A stretch of 64,000 bases of DNA from Flavobacteriaceae bacterium (GCA_030683815.1 JAUXPJ010000019.1:62001-126000); one strand, 5' to 3'; shown: positions 25,960-35,854, counted from the stretch's first letter. Notes: generated from the sequence alone by a model not told the origin. Numbers and translations are program-made.

Positions 25960-27072
25960 ATGATAAAAAATAGTTTAATCTTTAGGTTTTTTAAAAAGTC
26001 AAGTTATTTATGTAAGATCAATATGTTTTTTATTATTCTGATTAATACTTTTATCTTGTTTATAAGTTGTGGCGGAGGTACCAAGGATGATGACCTATCA
26101 ACAACTCCTTCCAATTTGGTAATTACAGCCAATATTGTTGGTGCAAACACTTCAAACCCAAATGGAGATGGTAGCGGAACTATAATTCTCAATTTTTCAG
26201 CAGAAAATGCAACTTCCTACAAAGTGAATTTAGGGAATGGTCAAATCATAGAAACCTCTTTCAAAACACTTACACATACGTATGTAAATTCGGGAACCAA
26301 TACTTACACCATTTATATATCTGCCTACAATGCCGATAAATTTATTTCAAAAAGTGTTGCTGTTACCATTTATGTGGTATCAAAACTTCTTTGGTCTGAT
26401 GAATTTAACACCAATGGAGCTCCAAACCCTACGTATTGGAATTATGATATCGGAACAGGGTCAAATGGCTGGGGAAATAATGAATTACAATTCTACACCA
26501 ACCGGGCTGAAAATGTAATAGTTGAAAATGGCATATTAAAAATCATTGCAAAAAAGGAAATTTATAGTGGGAGCAACTATACTTCTGCCAGAATTCTTAC
26601 AAAGGATAAATTTTCGTTTAAATACGGCAGTGTGGAAATTAGAGCAAAATTGCCCACCGGCGGCGGAACCTGGCCTGCACTTTGGATGTTAGGAAGTAAC
26701 ATAGGTACCGTTGGATGGCCGGCTTGTGGAGAAATTGATATCATGGAACACAAAGGCAATGATTTAAATAAAATATATTCTGCACTACATCATCCGGGAC
26801 ACTCAGGAAGTAATCCTGATAGCGGAAATATAACGATCTCCAATGCAACAACCGAATTTCATATATATAAAGTAGATTGGAAAGAGAACAGCATCAAATT
26901 TTATGTTGATAATCAGTTAATTTACTCTTTTTCCAATAACCAAAATGTGCCTTTTAATCATAATTTCTTTTTGATTTTTAATTGTGCAATGGGTGGAAAT
27001 TTTGGGGGAAGTATTGACCCTAATTTCACTTCAGCAACTTTTGAAATTGATTATGTAAGGGTATTTCAATAA
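25960..27072 (+). CDS. GH16 endo-beta-glucanase (laminarinase-like) lipoprotein
   Basis: Retaining endo-acting enzyme, probably on beta-1,3-glucan. A signal segment ends in a lipobox (LFISCGGG). A PKD-like module follows (about 50-140) and then the GH16 jelly roll (about 143-370) with the catalytic signature GEIDIMEHKG: nucleophile E258, D260 and acid/base E263, in the beta-bulged ExDxxE form of laminarinases. WPALWMLGSN and FEIDYVRVFQ are further family landmarks. Start is uncertain: ATG 25960 gives a long basic n-region; ATG 26023 gives a compact signal peptide. It is likely a surface enzyme making oligosaccharides for SusCD. Confidence 0.92.
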   Translation: MIKNSLIFRFFKKSSYLCKINMFFIILINTFILFISCGGGTKDDDLSTTPSNLVITANIVGANTSNPNGDGSGTIILNFSAENATSYKVNLGNGQIIETSFKTLTHTYVNSGTNTYTIYISAYNADKFISKSVAVTIYVVSKLLWSDEFNTNGAPNPTYWNYDIGTGSNGWGNNELQFYTNRAENVIVENGILKIIAKKEIYSGSNYTSARILTKDKFSFKYGSVEIRAKLPTGGGTWPALWMLGSNIGTVGWPACGEIDIMEHKGNDLNKIYSALHHPGHSGSNPDSGNITISNATTEFHIYKVDWKENSIKFYVDNQLIYSFSNNQNVPFNHNFFLIFNCAMGGNFGGSIDPNFTSATFEIDYVRVFQ

Positions 27073-27121
27073 CATCACAACTAATGGCCGATTTTTTACC
27101 AAAATAAAATAAATGTGTAAA

Positions 27122-28939
27122 ATGAAAATATTTTTAGGGTTTCTGTTATTACCGATCATGGCACTGTCGCAGGTGCTCCTAATTAATACATCTAACCGAA
27201 ACAGTACCACCTTAAATGGCAACTGGAATTATATAGTTGACCCTTATGAAACAGGATATTACAATTTTCACTCAGAGGTGTACGATCAAAAAAATGTAAA
27301 TTCCCCGGCGGCATTTTATAATAATTATCATGCAAAAAACAAATCAGAATTGGTAGAGTACGATTTTGATAAATCCCCATTTTTATCTATCCCCGGCGAT
27401 TGGAATTCGCAGAAGGAAAACCTGCTGTATTATGAAGGAACCCTATGGCTAAAAAAATCTTTCGATTATAATTTATCCAATAGCTCCAACCGTTTGTTTT
27501 TATACTTTGGCGCGGTAAACTACAAAGCCGAAGTTTATTTAAACGGAACCAAATTGGGTGTTCATGAAGGCGGCTTTACTCCATTTAATTTTGAAATCAC
27601 TTCTGTTGTAAAAGCAAAAGATAATTATTTGGTAGTCAAAGTTGATAACAAACGTTTTAAAGAAGCAGTGCCAACAATTAATACAGACTGGTGGAATTAT
27701 GGCGGTATTACAAGAGATGTATTGTTAATAGAAGAACCTGCCGTTTTTATCCAAGACTATACAATTCAACTAAAAAAAGGAACCAATAGTACTATTGCCG
27801 GTTTTATAAAGCTGAGCAATGCAGTTAAAGACGAAAAAATTACCATCAGCATTCCTGAACTCAAAATAGAAAAAGAAATACAAACATCCGCCGAAGGAAA
27901 TATCCAGTTTGAATTTAGTGTGTCATCAAAGAGTGGAAAAATAAAATATTGGTCTCCAACTTCACCAAAACTTTATGAAGTCTTTATAAAAACGTCTCAT
28001 CAAACATTAAAAGATGATATTGGTTTCAGAACCATTGAAACAAAAGGCGTCGATATTTTGCTGAATGGCAAATCAATTTATTTAAGGGGTATCAGTATCC
28101 ATGAAGAGTATGATGGCAGCAGGGCAAATGGCGAATCTGATGCGTTAGTGCTTTTAACATGGGCAAAAGAATTAGGATGCAATTTTATCCGGTTAGCACA
28201 TTATCCGCACAATGAATACATGCTCCGTATGGCCGACAAAATGGGCCTAATGGTTTGGGAAGAAATCCCCGTTTATTGGTCTATTGATTTTAATAACAAT
28301 ACAACTTATAACAACGCAAAAAACCAATTGACAGAAGTTATTACAAGGGATAAAAACAGAGCTAGTGTAATCATCTGGTCCATGGCCAATGAAACTCCTT
28401 TGTCAGAAGCCCGTAATTCTTTTTTAAAAAACCTTATCAACCATACAAAAATGCTTGATAGTACAAGATTAATCAGTGCTGCACTATTAACCCGTGGAGA
28501 AAAAGGAGTAGGTATCATTGATGATAAAATTGGTGAGCATTTAGATATAGTAGCTTTTAACCAATACATGGGATGGTACGGAGGAGATTTAGCAACTGCG
28601 CCAAATGCGAAATGGGAAACTCCTTTTAATAAACCTGTTGTTGTTTCAGAATTTGGCGGTGATGCATTACAAGGATTGCACGGTACTAAAGATGAACGTT
28701 GGACAGAGGAATACCAAGAATATCTTTATCAGCAAAATTTATTGATGATAGAAAAAATACCCAATATAAGAGGGATAAGCCCTTGGATATTAACCGACTT
28801 TCGTTCTCCTAAAAGAGTATTACCCGGCATACAGGATGGATATAACAGGAAGGGATTAATCTCTAATAAAGGCATTAAAAAGAAAGCATTTTTTACGCTA
28901 CATGCTTTTTATAAAAAAATGGCGCTTCAGTATAATTAA
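27122..28939 (+). CDS. GH2 family glycoside hydrolase
   Basis: Exo-acting hydrolase with the GH2 three-domain layout: sugar-binding jelly roll (about 25-190), Ig-like domain (about 200-290) and TIM barrel (about 295-605). The acid/base is E424 in WSMANETPLS and the nucleophile E510 in VVSEFGGDA. A signal peptide (MKIFLGFLLLPIMALSQ) places it in the periplasm or outside. I use the ATG at 27122 because the ATG nine bases upstream adds only MCK. The sequence resembles beta-glucuronidase-type members more than LacZ, but the sugar cannot be fixed; in this locus a beta-glucosidase or removal of a side sugar is plausible. Confidence 0.88.
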   Translation: MKIFLGFLLLPIMALSQVLLINTSNRNSTTLNGNWNYIVDPYETGYYNFHSEVYDQKNVNSPAAFYNNYHAKNKSELVEYDFDKSPFLSIPGDWNSQKENLLYYEGTLWLKKSFDYNLSNSSNRLFLYFGAVNYKAEVYLNGTKLGVHEGGFTPFNFEITSVVKAKDNYLVVKVDNKRFKEAVPTINTDWWNYGGITRDVLLIEEPAVFIQDYTIQLKKGTNSTIAGFIKLSNAVKDEKITISIPELKIEKEIQTSAEGNIQFEFSVSSKSGKIKYWSPTSPKLYEVFIKTSHQTLKDDIGFRTIETKGVDILLNGKSIYLRGISIHEEYDGSRANGESDALVLLTWAKELGCNFIRLAHYPHNEYMLRMADKMGLMVWEEIPVYWSIDFNNNTTYNNAKNQLTEVITRDKNRASVIIWSMANETPLSEARNSFLKNLINHTKMLDSTRLISAALLTRGEKGVGIIDDKIGEHLDIVAFNQYMGWYGGDLATAPNAKWETPFNKPVVVSEFGGDALQGLHGTKDERWTEEYQEYLYQQNLLMIEKIPNIRGISPWILTDFRSPKRVLPGIQDGYNRKGLISNKGIKKKAFFTLHAFYKKMALQYN

Positions 28940-28954
28940 ATAAAACATATACCA

Positions 28955-30511
28955 TTGAAAAAACAATTTGTTTATTTTGTATTAATCGCAGCATGCATTG
29001 CTTCATGCGGTGTTTCTAAAAATGCTGCTGATAACAAAACCGTATTTGCAGATAATATTATTGTTGCCCATCGCGGTGCCTGGAAGAAAAATAATCTTCC
29101 TGAAAACTCTGTTGCATCTCTTAAACATGCAATAGAATTGAAATATGCCGGTTCAGAATTTGATGTAAGAATGACGGCAGATGATTCACTAATTGTGAAT
29201 CATGACCCTCATTACAATAAACTTCCAATAGAAAAAACAAACTATGCAGACTTAATTGCTTTCAAACTTTCCAACGGAGAAAAGCTGCCTACTTTAAGGG
29301 AATATATCTTGACAGGTGTTGAAAACAATATTTCTACAAGATTAGTTTGTGAAATAAAACCATCCGAAATAAGTAAAGAGCGGGGAAAAACAATTGCTGC
29401 AAAAGTTGTTCAACTGGTACATAAACTTAAAGCACAACATAAGGTTGAGTACATCAGCTTTGACTATGATATTCTCAAAAAAATAATTGAGATAGATCCA
29501 AAAGCAAGTACACAATATTTAGAAGGCAATAAATCTCCCGACCAATTAAAAGCCGATGGTATCAGTGGAGCCGATTATCATTTTTCTGTATTTAAAAACC
29601 GCCCGGAATGGATAGAAAGTGCAAAAAAGAATAACATTACTTTAAATGCCTGGACAGTGAATGAAGCCGCCGATATGGACTGGTTGCTGGCAAATGGCTT
29701 TGATTTTATTACTACCGATGAGTCGGAATTGTTGTTTGAAAGAATAAAAATTTCACCAACTGCTGCCGGATGGAAATTAGTTTGGAGTGATGAATTTGAC
29801 TATACAGGATTGCCAGATTCCACTAAATGGACTTATGAAGTTGGCGGGCATGGTTGGGGCAATAATGAGCAACAATTTTATTTAGAAAAATCATTAGAGA
29901 ATTCTTATGTAAAAGAGGGCAAACTGCACATTGCGGCTTTAAAAAAAGATTTTGAAAATTTACACTATACCTCTGCCCGATTAACTACCTATGAAAAATT
30001 TTCTTTACAATACGGGAAAATTGAAGTATTGGCAAAATTACCTGAAGGAAAAGGAAATTGGCCTGCCATTTGGATGCTTCCCGAAAGTATTCGCAAAAAA
30101 ACAGAACCATGGCCTCTTTGTGGTGAAATCGATATTATGGAACATGTGGGTAAAGATCCAAACATGATACACGTATCTCTACATTCCCAATTATACAATC
30201 ATATGCATAACACGCAAATTACGCATTTTGAAAAATTTCCTGACGTGTTTAACACTTTCCGTTTATATGCTGTTGAATGGACCGAAAATAGCATCAAATT
30301 CTATATTGATAATAACTTGTTTTATGAAGCATATAAAGGTCAAGATGGAAAAGTTACTACCAACGAAGGATGGCCTTTTGATAAACCCTATTTTCTAATT
30401 TTAAATTTGGCCATCGGTGGAAATTGGGGTGGTGAAGTTGATGATACTATTTTCCCAAATGTAATGCAAGTTGATTATGTGAGATTCTATCAAAAAACAG
30501 ATTTAAATTAA
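28955..30511 (+). CDS. Fusion of glycerophosphodiester phosphodiesterase and GH16 glucanase (lipoprotein)
   Basis: A TTG start at 28955 gives a clean lipoprotein signal (MKKQFVYFVLIAACIASC). Residues about 33-250 form a GDPD domain with its active-site residues in place: HRGAWKKNNLPENS (H39), SEFDVRMTADD, VNHD and EIKP. Residues about 270-515 form a GH16 domain with GEIDIMEHVG (E391, D393, E396), close in sequence to the GH16 encoded at 25960. Both halves look active. One protein would cleave a phosphodiester and a beta-glucan backbone. The join is in frame without any stop or shift, and the following gene starts 1 base after its stop, so the fusion looks real and part of the operon. Confidence 0.9.
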   Translation: MKKQFVYFVLIAACIASCGVSKNAADNKTVFADNIIVAHRGAWKKNNLPENSVASLKHAIELKYAGSEFDVRMTADDSLIVNHDPHYNKLPIEKTNYADLIAFKLSNGEKLPTLREYILTGVENNISTRLVCEIKPSEISKERGKTIAAKVVQLVHKLKAQHKVEYISFDYDILKKIIEIDPKASTQYLEGNKSPDQLKADGISGADYHFSVFKNRPEWIESAKKNNITLNAWTVNEAADMDWLLANGFDFITTDESELLFERIKISPTAAGWKLVWSDEFDYTGLPDSTKWTYEVGGHGWGNNEQQFYLEKSLENSYVKEGKLHIAALKKDFENLHYTSARLTTYEKFSLQYGKIEVLAKLPEGKGNWPAIWMLPESIRKKTEPWPLCGEIDIMEHVGKDPNMIHVSLHSQLYNHMHNTQITHFEKFPDVFNTFRLYAVEWTENSIKFYIDNNLFYEAYKGQDGKVTTNEGWPFDKPYFLILNLAIGGNWGGEVDDTIFPNVMQVDYVRFYQKTDLN

Positions 30512-30512
30512 A

Positions 30513-31349
30513 ATGAAAAAAAAATCAATTTTAATAGTTTTTATGCTGTTGAGTGTGATTTCATCTGCTCAAACTTTAAAATTGATGACCTATAACATTC
30601 GGCTGGATGTGGCTGTTGATGGCGAAAATGATTGGAATCATCGCAAAGATTTTTTCACCGCACAATTAAAATTCTACGAACCTGATGTTTTGGGTGTTCA
30701 AGAAGCTGCACCAAATCAAGTAGTAGATATTGCAACTGCGCTTTCTCAATACGACATGGTTGGCATTGGCAGAGATGGTATTGGAAAAGGTGAATCCTCC
30801 AATATTTTTTATAAAAGAGATAGATTTTTGCTTATAGAAACCAATACTTTTTGGCTTTCTGAAACCCCCGATAAAATTTCAAAAGGCTGGGATGCCGCTT
30901 TTAACAGGGTTTGCACCTATGCCCTTTTTAAAGATTTAAAAGCCAAAAGAAATATTTGGGTTTTCAACACACATTTAGACCATATTGGTGAAGAAGCCCG
31001 AACTAAAAGCATCCAATTAATTTTATCCAAAATAGCAACGGCAAACACCAAAAATTATCCGGTTATTTTTATGGGCGATTTTAATTCAGAACCGACAACT
31101 GATAGAATAATAGCACTTAAAAATACCATGAACGATTGCCGTGATATTTCTGAAGAAAAACCTTTTGGACCTTCGGGAACTTTCAACGGATTCAATCACC
31201 ATGAACCCGTTACTTTACTGATTGACTATATTTTTATATCAAAAAATAATCCATTAAAAGTAAAAAAATACGCCATATTAAGCGATTCTAAAGATTTAAA
31301 ATACCCCTCAGACCATTTACCGGTTTATGTTGAACTTAGTTATAAATGA
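30513..31349 (+). CDS. Secreted endonuclease/exonuclease/phosphatase-fold hydrolase
   Basis: 278 residues with a signal peptide (1-19, SVISSAQ) and all EEP landmarks: LMTYNIRLD, LGVQEAAPNQV with the metal-binding Glu, THLDHIGEEAR, MGDFNSEPTTDR and the terminal SDHLPVYV. EEP enzymes split phosphodiesters or phosphomonoesters in nucleic acids, inositol phosphates or sphingomyelin. A secreted one wedged between the GDPD-GH16 fusion (1 base upstream) and a GH30 gene (1 base downstream) is more likely to act on a phosphate group on the glycan than on DNA. Substrate is inferred. Confidence 0.85.
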   Translation: MKKKSILIVFMLLSVISSAQTLKLMTYNIRLDVAVDGENDWNHRKDFFTAQLKFYEPDVLGVQEAAPNQVVDIATALSQYDMVGIGRDGIGKGESSNIFYKRDRFLLIETNTFWLSETPDKISKGWDAAFNRVCTYALFKDLKAKRNIWVFNTHLDHIGEEARTKSIQLILSKIATANTKNYPVIFMGDFNSEPTTDRIIALKNTMNDCRDISEEKPFGPSGTFNGFNHHEPVTLLIDYIFISKNNPLKVKKYAILSDSKDLKYPSDHLPVYVELSYK

Positions 31350-31350
31350 T

Positions 31351-32799
31351 ATGCAAACAACCAGAAATTATCCATATTACATCCTACTATTCACACTTAT
31401 TAGTTTATCTTTTAAGTGTACTCCCACTAGTGATGTTGCTGTAAATCCGCCCAATCAACCTCCTGTTGCCAATGAAGTTGATTTTTGGTTGACCAAAGCC
31501 AATCAATCGGTTAAGTTACAAAAACAAAATGCTATTTTGGCATTTGGAACTGCTTACAACAATTATCCATCTATCGAAATTGATCTATCACAAACATTTC
31601 AAACCATTGACGGATTCGGATTTTCGCTTACCGGAGGCAGTGCTCAAGTAATCAATCAATTAAATCCGGAGAAAAAACAAGAATTATTGCAAGAATTATT
31701 TGGTTTTAATCCCAATTCAATTTCAATAAGTTATTTAAGAATAAGCATTGGCGCATCCGATTTAGATGAAGCTGCTTTTTCCTACAATGATTTACCAAAC
31801 GGAACTACTGATGTGAATTTAACACAGTTTTCTTTGGCACCTGATATGACCCATTTAATTCCGGTACTCAAAGCCATTTTATTGATCAATCCGAAAATCA
31901 AAATAATGGGAAGCCCCTGGTCACCACCTGTTTGGATGAAAGACAACAACAGTACCATTGGTGGAAGTTTACAAGCTCAATATTACAGCGTTTATGCCAA
32001 CTATTTTGTGAAATATATTCAAAAAATGAAGGAACAAGGCATTACAATCGATGCTATCACTCCACAAAATGAACCTTTACATCCGGGAAACAATCCAAGT
32101 ATGTATATGACCGCAACGCAACAAGCAGATTTTATTAAAAATCACCTTGGTCCCGCTTTTCAATCGGCCAATATTTCAACTAAAATTATTATTTACGACC
32201 ATAATTGTGATAAACCTGAGTATCCAATAGCTGTTTTAAATGATGCCAACGCAAAAAAATTCATCGCAGGTTCCGCTTTTCATTTATATGCGGGTAATAT
32301 CAGTGCTTTGTCTGTTGTTCGCAATGCGCATCCTGATAAAGATTTATATTTTACAGAACAATACACTTCATCAGCCGGAGATTTTGATGGCGATTTAAAA
32401 TGGCATCTGAAAAATGTAATTATTGGATCGATGCGCAATTGGAGTAAAACAGCACTCGAATGGAATTTGGCTAATAATCCGTCATTCGGCCCTCACACTC
32501 CCGGCGGATGCACCACTTGTAAAGGTGCCATAACCATAGAAAGCAGTTCCAATTTCACCAGAAATGTGAGCTATTATATTATCGGCCATGCTTCCAAATT
32601 TGTTCCAAGCGGTTCTGTAAGAATTGCCAGTACTTTAACCGGAAATTTACACAATGTGTGCTTTAAAACACCAGAAGGTAAAATTGTTTTAATTGTTTTA
32701 AATGATGGCACCACTAATGAAATATTTAACATCAAACACAATTCAAAATGGATAACTACTTCTTTAGAAGCTGGTTCTGTGGCGACTTATATTTGGTAA
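31351..32799 (+). CDS. GH30 family glycoside hydrolase (first copy)
   Basis: Secreted (alpha/beta)8 enzyme with a C-terminal beta domain, 482 residues. It has the GH30 opening TIDGFGFSLTGGSAQ, acid/base E241 in TPQNEPLHPGN and nucleophile E336 in YFTEQYTS. The signal segment ends SLSFKCTPT, a likely lipobox. I start at the ATG at 31351, one base after the previous stop; the upstream ATG at 31327 would overlap the EEP gene and give a poor signal peptide. GH30 members in beta-glucan PULs are commonly beta-1,6-glucanases (subfamily 3), which fits debranching of a beta-1,3/1,6-glucan. Confidence 0.88.
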   Translation: MQTTRNYPYYILLFTLISLSFKCTPTSDVAVNPPNQPPVANEVDFWLTKANQSVKLQKQNAILAFGTAYNNYPSIEIDLSQTFQTIDGFGFSLTGGSAQVINQLNPEKKQELLQELFGFNPNSISISYLRISIGASDLDEAAFSYNDLPNGTTDVNLTQFSLAPDMTHLIPVLKAILLINPKIKIMGSPWSPPVWMKDNNSTIGGSLQAQYYSVYANYFVKYIQKMKEQGITIDAITPQNEPLHPGNNPSMYMTATQQADFIKNHLGPAFQSANISTKIIIYDHNCDKPEYPIAVLNDANAKKFIAGSAFHLYAGNISALSVVRNAHPDKDLYFTEQYTSSAGDFDGDLKWHLKNVIIGSMRNWSKTALEWNLANNPSFGPHTPGGCTTCKGAITIESSSNFTRNVSYYIIGHASKFVPSGSVRIASTLTGNLHNVCFKTPEGKIVLIVLNDGTTNEIFNIKHNSKWITTSLEAGSVATYIW

Positions 32800-32821
32800 A
32801 ATCCTTATAAAATTTTAGATT

Positions 32822-34297
32822 ATGAAAAATATTACAACCGCTTTTCTTTTACTAATTCTATTTTCCGGATGTCAACAGAAAACAAATACAATTCTGTCTG
32901 ATTCTGCTAATCAGTTTGATAAAACTATCAAAGTTTATACAACTGCACATCATACCAACTTAAAGTTAACGCTTACTGATTCTATTTTATTCGAAGATTT
33001 TCAACAACCTTTGGAAACTGAATCTTCTATTTCAGTGAATCCAAGAAATCAATTTCAATCCTTTTTAGGAATTGGAGCGGCACTGACCGATGCTTCTGCA
33101 GAAACTTTTTATAAACTTCCAAAAGCACAGCAAGAAAAATTGTTGGAAGCATATTTTAGTCAAGAAAAAGGAATTGGTTATACATTAGCGCGAACCATTA
33201 TTCACAGTTGTGATTTCTCTAGTGCAAGTTATACGTATGTTGATGAAGGCGATGCCGAATTGAAAACTTTCAATATTGACCATGACAAACAATTTAGAAT
33301 CCCGTTTACCAAAAAAGCCATTGCCGCTGCCGGAGGTAAACTTACCATGTATGCAAGTCCGTGGAGTCCGCCCGCTTTTATGAAAACCAACAACAACATG
33401 CTTCAAGGAGGCAAACTAAAACCCGAATATTACCAAGCTTGGGCTAATTATTTTGTAAAATTTATCAATGCCTATGAAAAAGAAGGAATCCCTATTTGGG
33501 GATTGTCCATCCAAAATGAGCCGATGGCTACTCAACGTTGGGAATCTTGTATTTATACGGCTGAAGAAGAACGTGATTTTTTAAAAAATAACTTAGGCCC
33601 CACCTTAGAAAAAGAAGGTTTAGGTGCTAAAAAAATTATTGTTTGGGATCACAACCGTGATTTAATTTATCAAAGAGCCAATGTTATTCTCAATGATCCT
33701 GAGGCAGCCAAATACGTTTGGGGAATTGGATTTCATTGGTATGAAGATTGGAAAGACGGAGTCCCAATGTTTGATAACGTAAGAAAAGTACACGAAGCTT
33801 ATCCTGATAAAAATTTAATTTTTACCGAAGGAACCAATGAAAAATACGACCTCAACAGAATTAAAGAGGAAGATCCAAAACTGGCTGAACGTTATGGAAA
33901 ATCAATGATCAATGATTTTAACAACGGTACTGTTGGCTGGACTGATTGGAATATTTTATTGGATGAAACCGGAGGTCCAAACCATGTTGGTAATTTATGT
34001 TTTGCTCCTGTTCATGGCAACACCAAAACCGGAGAGCTCACTTTTACCAATTCCTATTATTATTTGGGTCATTTTTCAAAATTTATCCGTCCGGGTGCCA
34101 AAAGAATTTCCAGTGGTTCCAGTTCAAACAAACTGTTGACTACCGCATTTATCAATGAAGATGGCAGTATGGCAATTGTGGTGATGAATCAAAGTGATGA
34201 TGCAGTTTCGTATAGCTTAACTTTAGATTTAAAAACAGCCCAGGTTAAAACGCCTCCACATGCTATTCAAACCATTATCATAAAACCTGCTCAATAA
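32822..34297 (+). CDS. GH30 family glycoside hydrolase (second copy)
   Basis: 491-residue lipoprotein (lipobox LFSGCQQK) with FLGIGAALTDASAETF, acid/base E233 in SIQNEPMATQRWESC and nucleophile E336 in IFTEGTNEK. It is clearly a different branch of GH30 from the preceding gene: the GIGAALTDASAE and NEPMATQRWESCIYT forms are those of the glucosylceramidase/beta-1,6-glucanase group. Two non-identical GH30 enzymes side by side suggest endo and exo, or two linkage contexts. It is 22 bases after the first copy. Confidence 0.9.
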   Translation: MKNITTAFLLLILFSGCQQKTNTILSDSANQFDKTIKVYTTAHHTNLKLTLTDSILFEDFQQPLETESSISVNPRNQFQSFLGIGAALTDASAETFYKLPKAQQEKLLEAYFSQEKGIGYTLARTIIHSCDFSSASYTYVDEGDAELKTFNIDHDKQFRIPFTKKAIAAAGGKLTMYASPWSPPAFMKTNNNMLQGGKLKPEYYQAWANYFVKFINAYEKEGIPIWGLSIQNEPMATQRWESCIYTAEEERDFLKNNLGPTLEKEGLGAKKIIVWDHNRDLIYQRANVILNDPEAAKYVWGIGFHWYEDWKDGVPMFDNVRKVHEAYPDKNLIFTEGTNEKYDLNRIKEEDPKLAERYGKSMINDFNNGTVGWTDWNILLDETGGPNHVGNLCFAPVHGNTKTGELTFTNSYYYLGHFSKFIRPGAKRISSGSSSNKLLTTAFINEDGSMAIVVMNQSDDAVSYSLTLDLKTAQVKTPPHAIQTIIIKPAQ

Positions 34298-34333
34298 TTT
34301 TAACTGATATCAATCAAAAAAAAAACAACCAAA

Positions 34334-35851
34334 ATGAATAAATTATTCACCATAAGAATCAGTTTAATTGTAGCACTCGGCGGTTTCCTTTTGGGATTTG
34401 ACAGTGCGGTAATTTCCGGAACCATCACTGGAATCCGAACCTATTTTGAAATGTCTGATTGGGAATTGGGATTTGCCGTAGGATGTGTCATTTTCGGAGC
34501 CATGTTCGGAAACATTGCTGCAGGTCCAGCCAGTGATCGTTTTGGAAGAAAAAATATATTAATTATCACCGCATTTTTATTTACCATATCAGCAGCTTGG
34601 TCTGCTTTAGCAACTTCTTATCCCGAATTTATCATTGCCAGAATGATTGGTGGCGTAGGAATTGGTGCCGCTATTTTAATTGCTCCTATCTATATTGCAG
34701 AAATTGCTCCTCCAAAACAACGGGGAAGTTTGGTTTCTTTAAACCAACTCAACATAGTGATTGGTATATCCATAGCTTATTTTAGCAATTATTTTTTAAA
34801 AGATATTGAAGTTGATAATTGGCGATGGATGCTGGGAGTTGAAGTAGTTCCTGCTTTATTTTATTTTGTTACCTTATTTACCGTTCCTGAAAGTCCGCGT
34901 TGGTTAATCAATCGCATTAATGAAACAGAAAAAGCACAAAAAATCTTAACTAGAATTGGAGGTATCGATTACGCAAAAATTACCACGCAAGAAATTCTCA
35001 AGCACAAAAATCTAAATATTAAAAAAGGAACTTACGCCGATTTCTTCAGTAAAAAAATGAATACCATCTTAATCATCGCCTTTGGATTGGCATTTTTTCA
35101 ACAGATTACCGGAATCAACGCCATTTTTTATTATGCCCCAACCATTTTTGAACAAGCCGGTGGCAGTACAGATTCCTCTTTTCTACAAGCAATTGTTGTC
35201 GGATTAACCAATTTAGCGTTCACTTTTGTAGCCATTTGGTTAATTGATAAATTAGGCAGAAAACCACTCTTAATAATCGGTACCGCAAGTATGTCTGTTG
35301 CTTTATTTCTGGCAACCCTCGCCTTTAACAATGCTACTTATCATTTTAACAAAGAAAACATCAGCAAAGTTGATCAAAACAAAATACAAATCGCTTTAAA
35401 AACGTTGGAAGGAACAACTTATAATTCTCAAACCGAGTTATATCAAGGTATTGAAACAATACTAACACCCGAACAAACCAAAATTTTTAAAACTTCCTAC
35501 GCAAAAAATTTCATCAATATCAATGCTTTTCAGGTTCTTTCTGCAATCTTATTGTATGTGGCTGCATTTGCCATTTCATTAGGTCCGGTGATGTGGACGA
35601 TGCTTTCGGAAATTTTCCCGAACAATGTTAAAGGAATAGCCATTTCTATCGTCGGATTTTTCAACTCACTGATCAGTTATTCAGTTACCCAGTTATTCCC
35701 TTGGGAATTATCCAACTTAGGCCCCACATTAACCTTTGCCATCTATACCATTTTAGCCATTTTATCTTTATTATTTGTGTTGAAATATGTAAAAGAAACC
35801 AAAGGAAAAACCTTAGAAGAATTAGAGGATCTTCTTATAAAACAATCATAA
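34334..35851 (+). CDS. MFS sugar porter, second copy
   Basis: 505-residue inner-membrane sugar porter of the same family as the protein at 14587, with GFLLGFDSAVISGT, RFGRKNIL, PESPRWLIN, QQITGINAIFYYAP, LGRKPLL and KETKGKTL. It carries an extra hydrophilic insert of about 50 residues (about 345-395, TYHFNKENISKVDQNKIQIA onward) before the ninth helix, as in other Bacteroidota porters. Set inside the hydrolase operon, it is likely to bring glucose or short glucan products across the inner membrane. Confidence 0.9.
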   Translation: MNKLFTIRISLIVALGGFLLGFDSAVISGTITGIRTYFEMSDWELGFAVGCVIFGAMFGNIAAGPASDRFGRKNILIITAFLFTISAAWSALATSYPEFIIARMIGGVGIGAAILIAPIYIAEIAPPKQRGSLVSLNQLNIVIGISIAYFSNYFLKDIEVDNWRWMLGVEVVPALFYFVTLFTVPESPRWLINRINETEKAQKILTRIGGIDYAKITTQEILKHKNLNIKKGTYADFFSKKMNTILIIAFGLAFFQQITGINAIFYYAPTIFEQAGGSTDSSFLQAIVVGLTNLAFTFVAIWLIDKLGRKPLLIIGTASMSVALFLATLAFNNATYHFNKENISKVDQNKIQIALKTLEGTTYNSQTELYQGIETILTPEQTKIFKTSYAKNFININAFQVLSAILLYVAAFAISLGPVMWTMLSEIFPNNVKGIAISIVGFFNSLISYSVTQLFPWELSNLGPTLTFAIYTILAILSLLFVLKYVKETKGKTLEELEDLLIKQS

Positions 35852-35854
35852 ATC

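Noticed and set aside
28955-30511. The GDPD-GH16 gene as two genes joined by a sequencing error
   Set aside because: The frame is continuous with a normal linker, both domains are complete, and the upstream and downstream spacing fits one operon gene.
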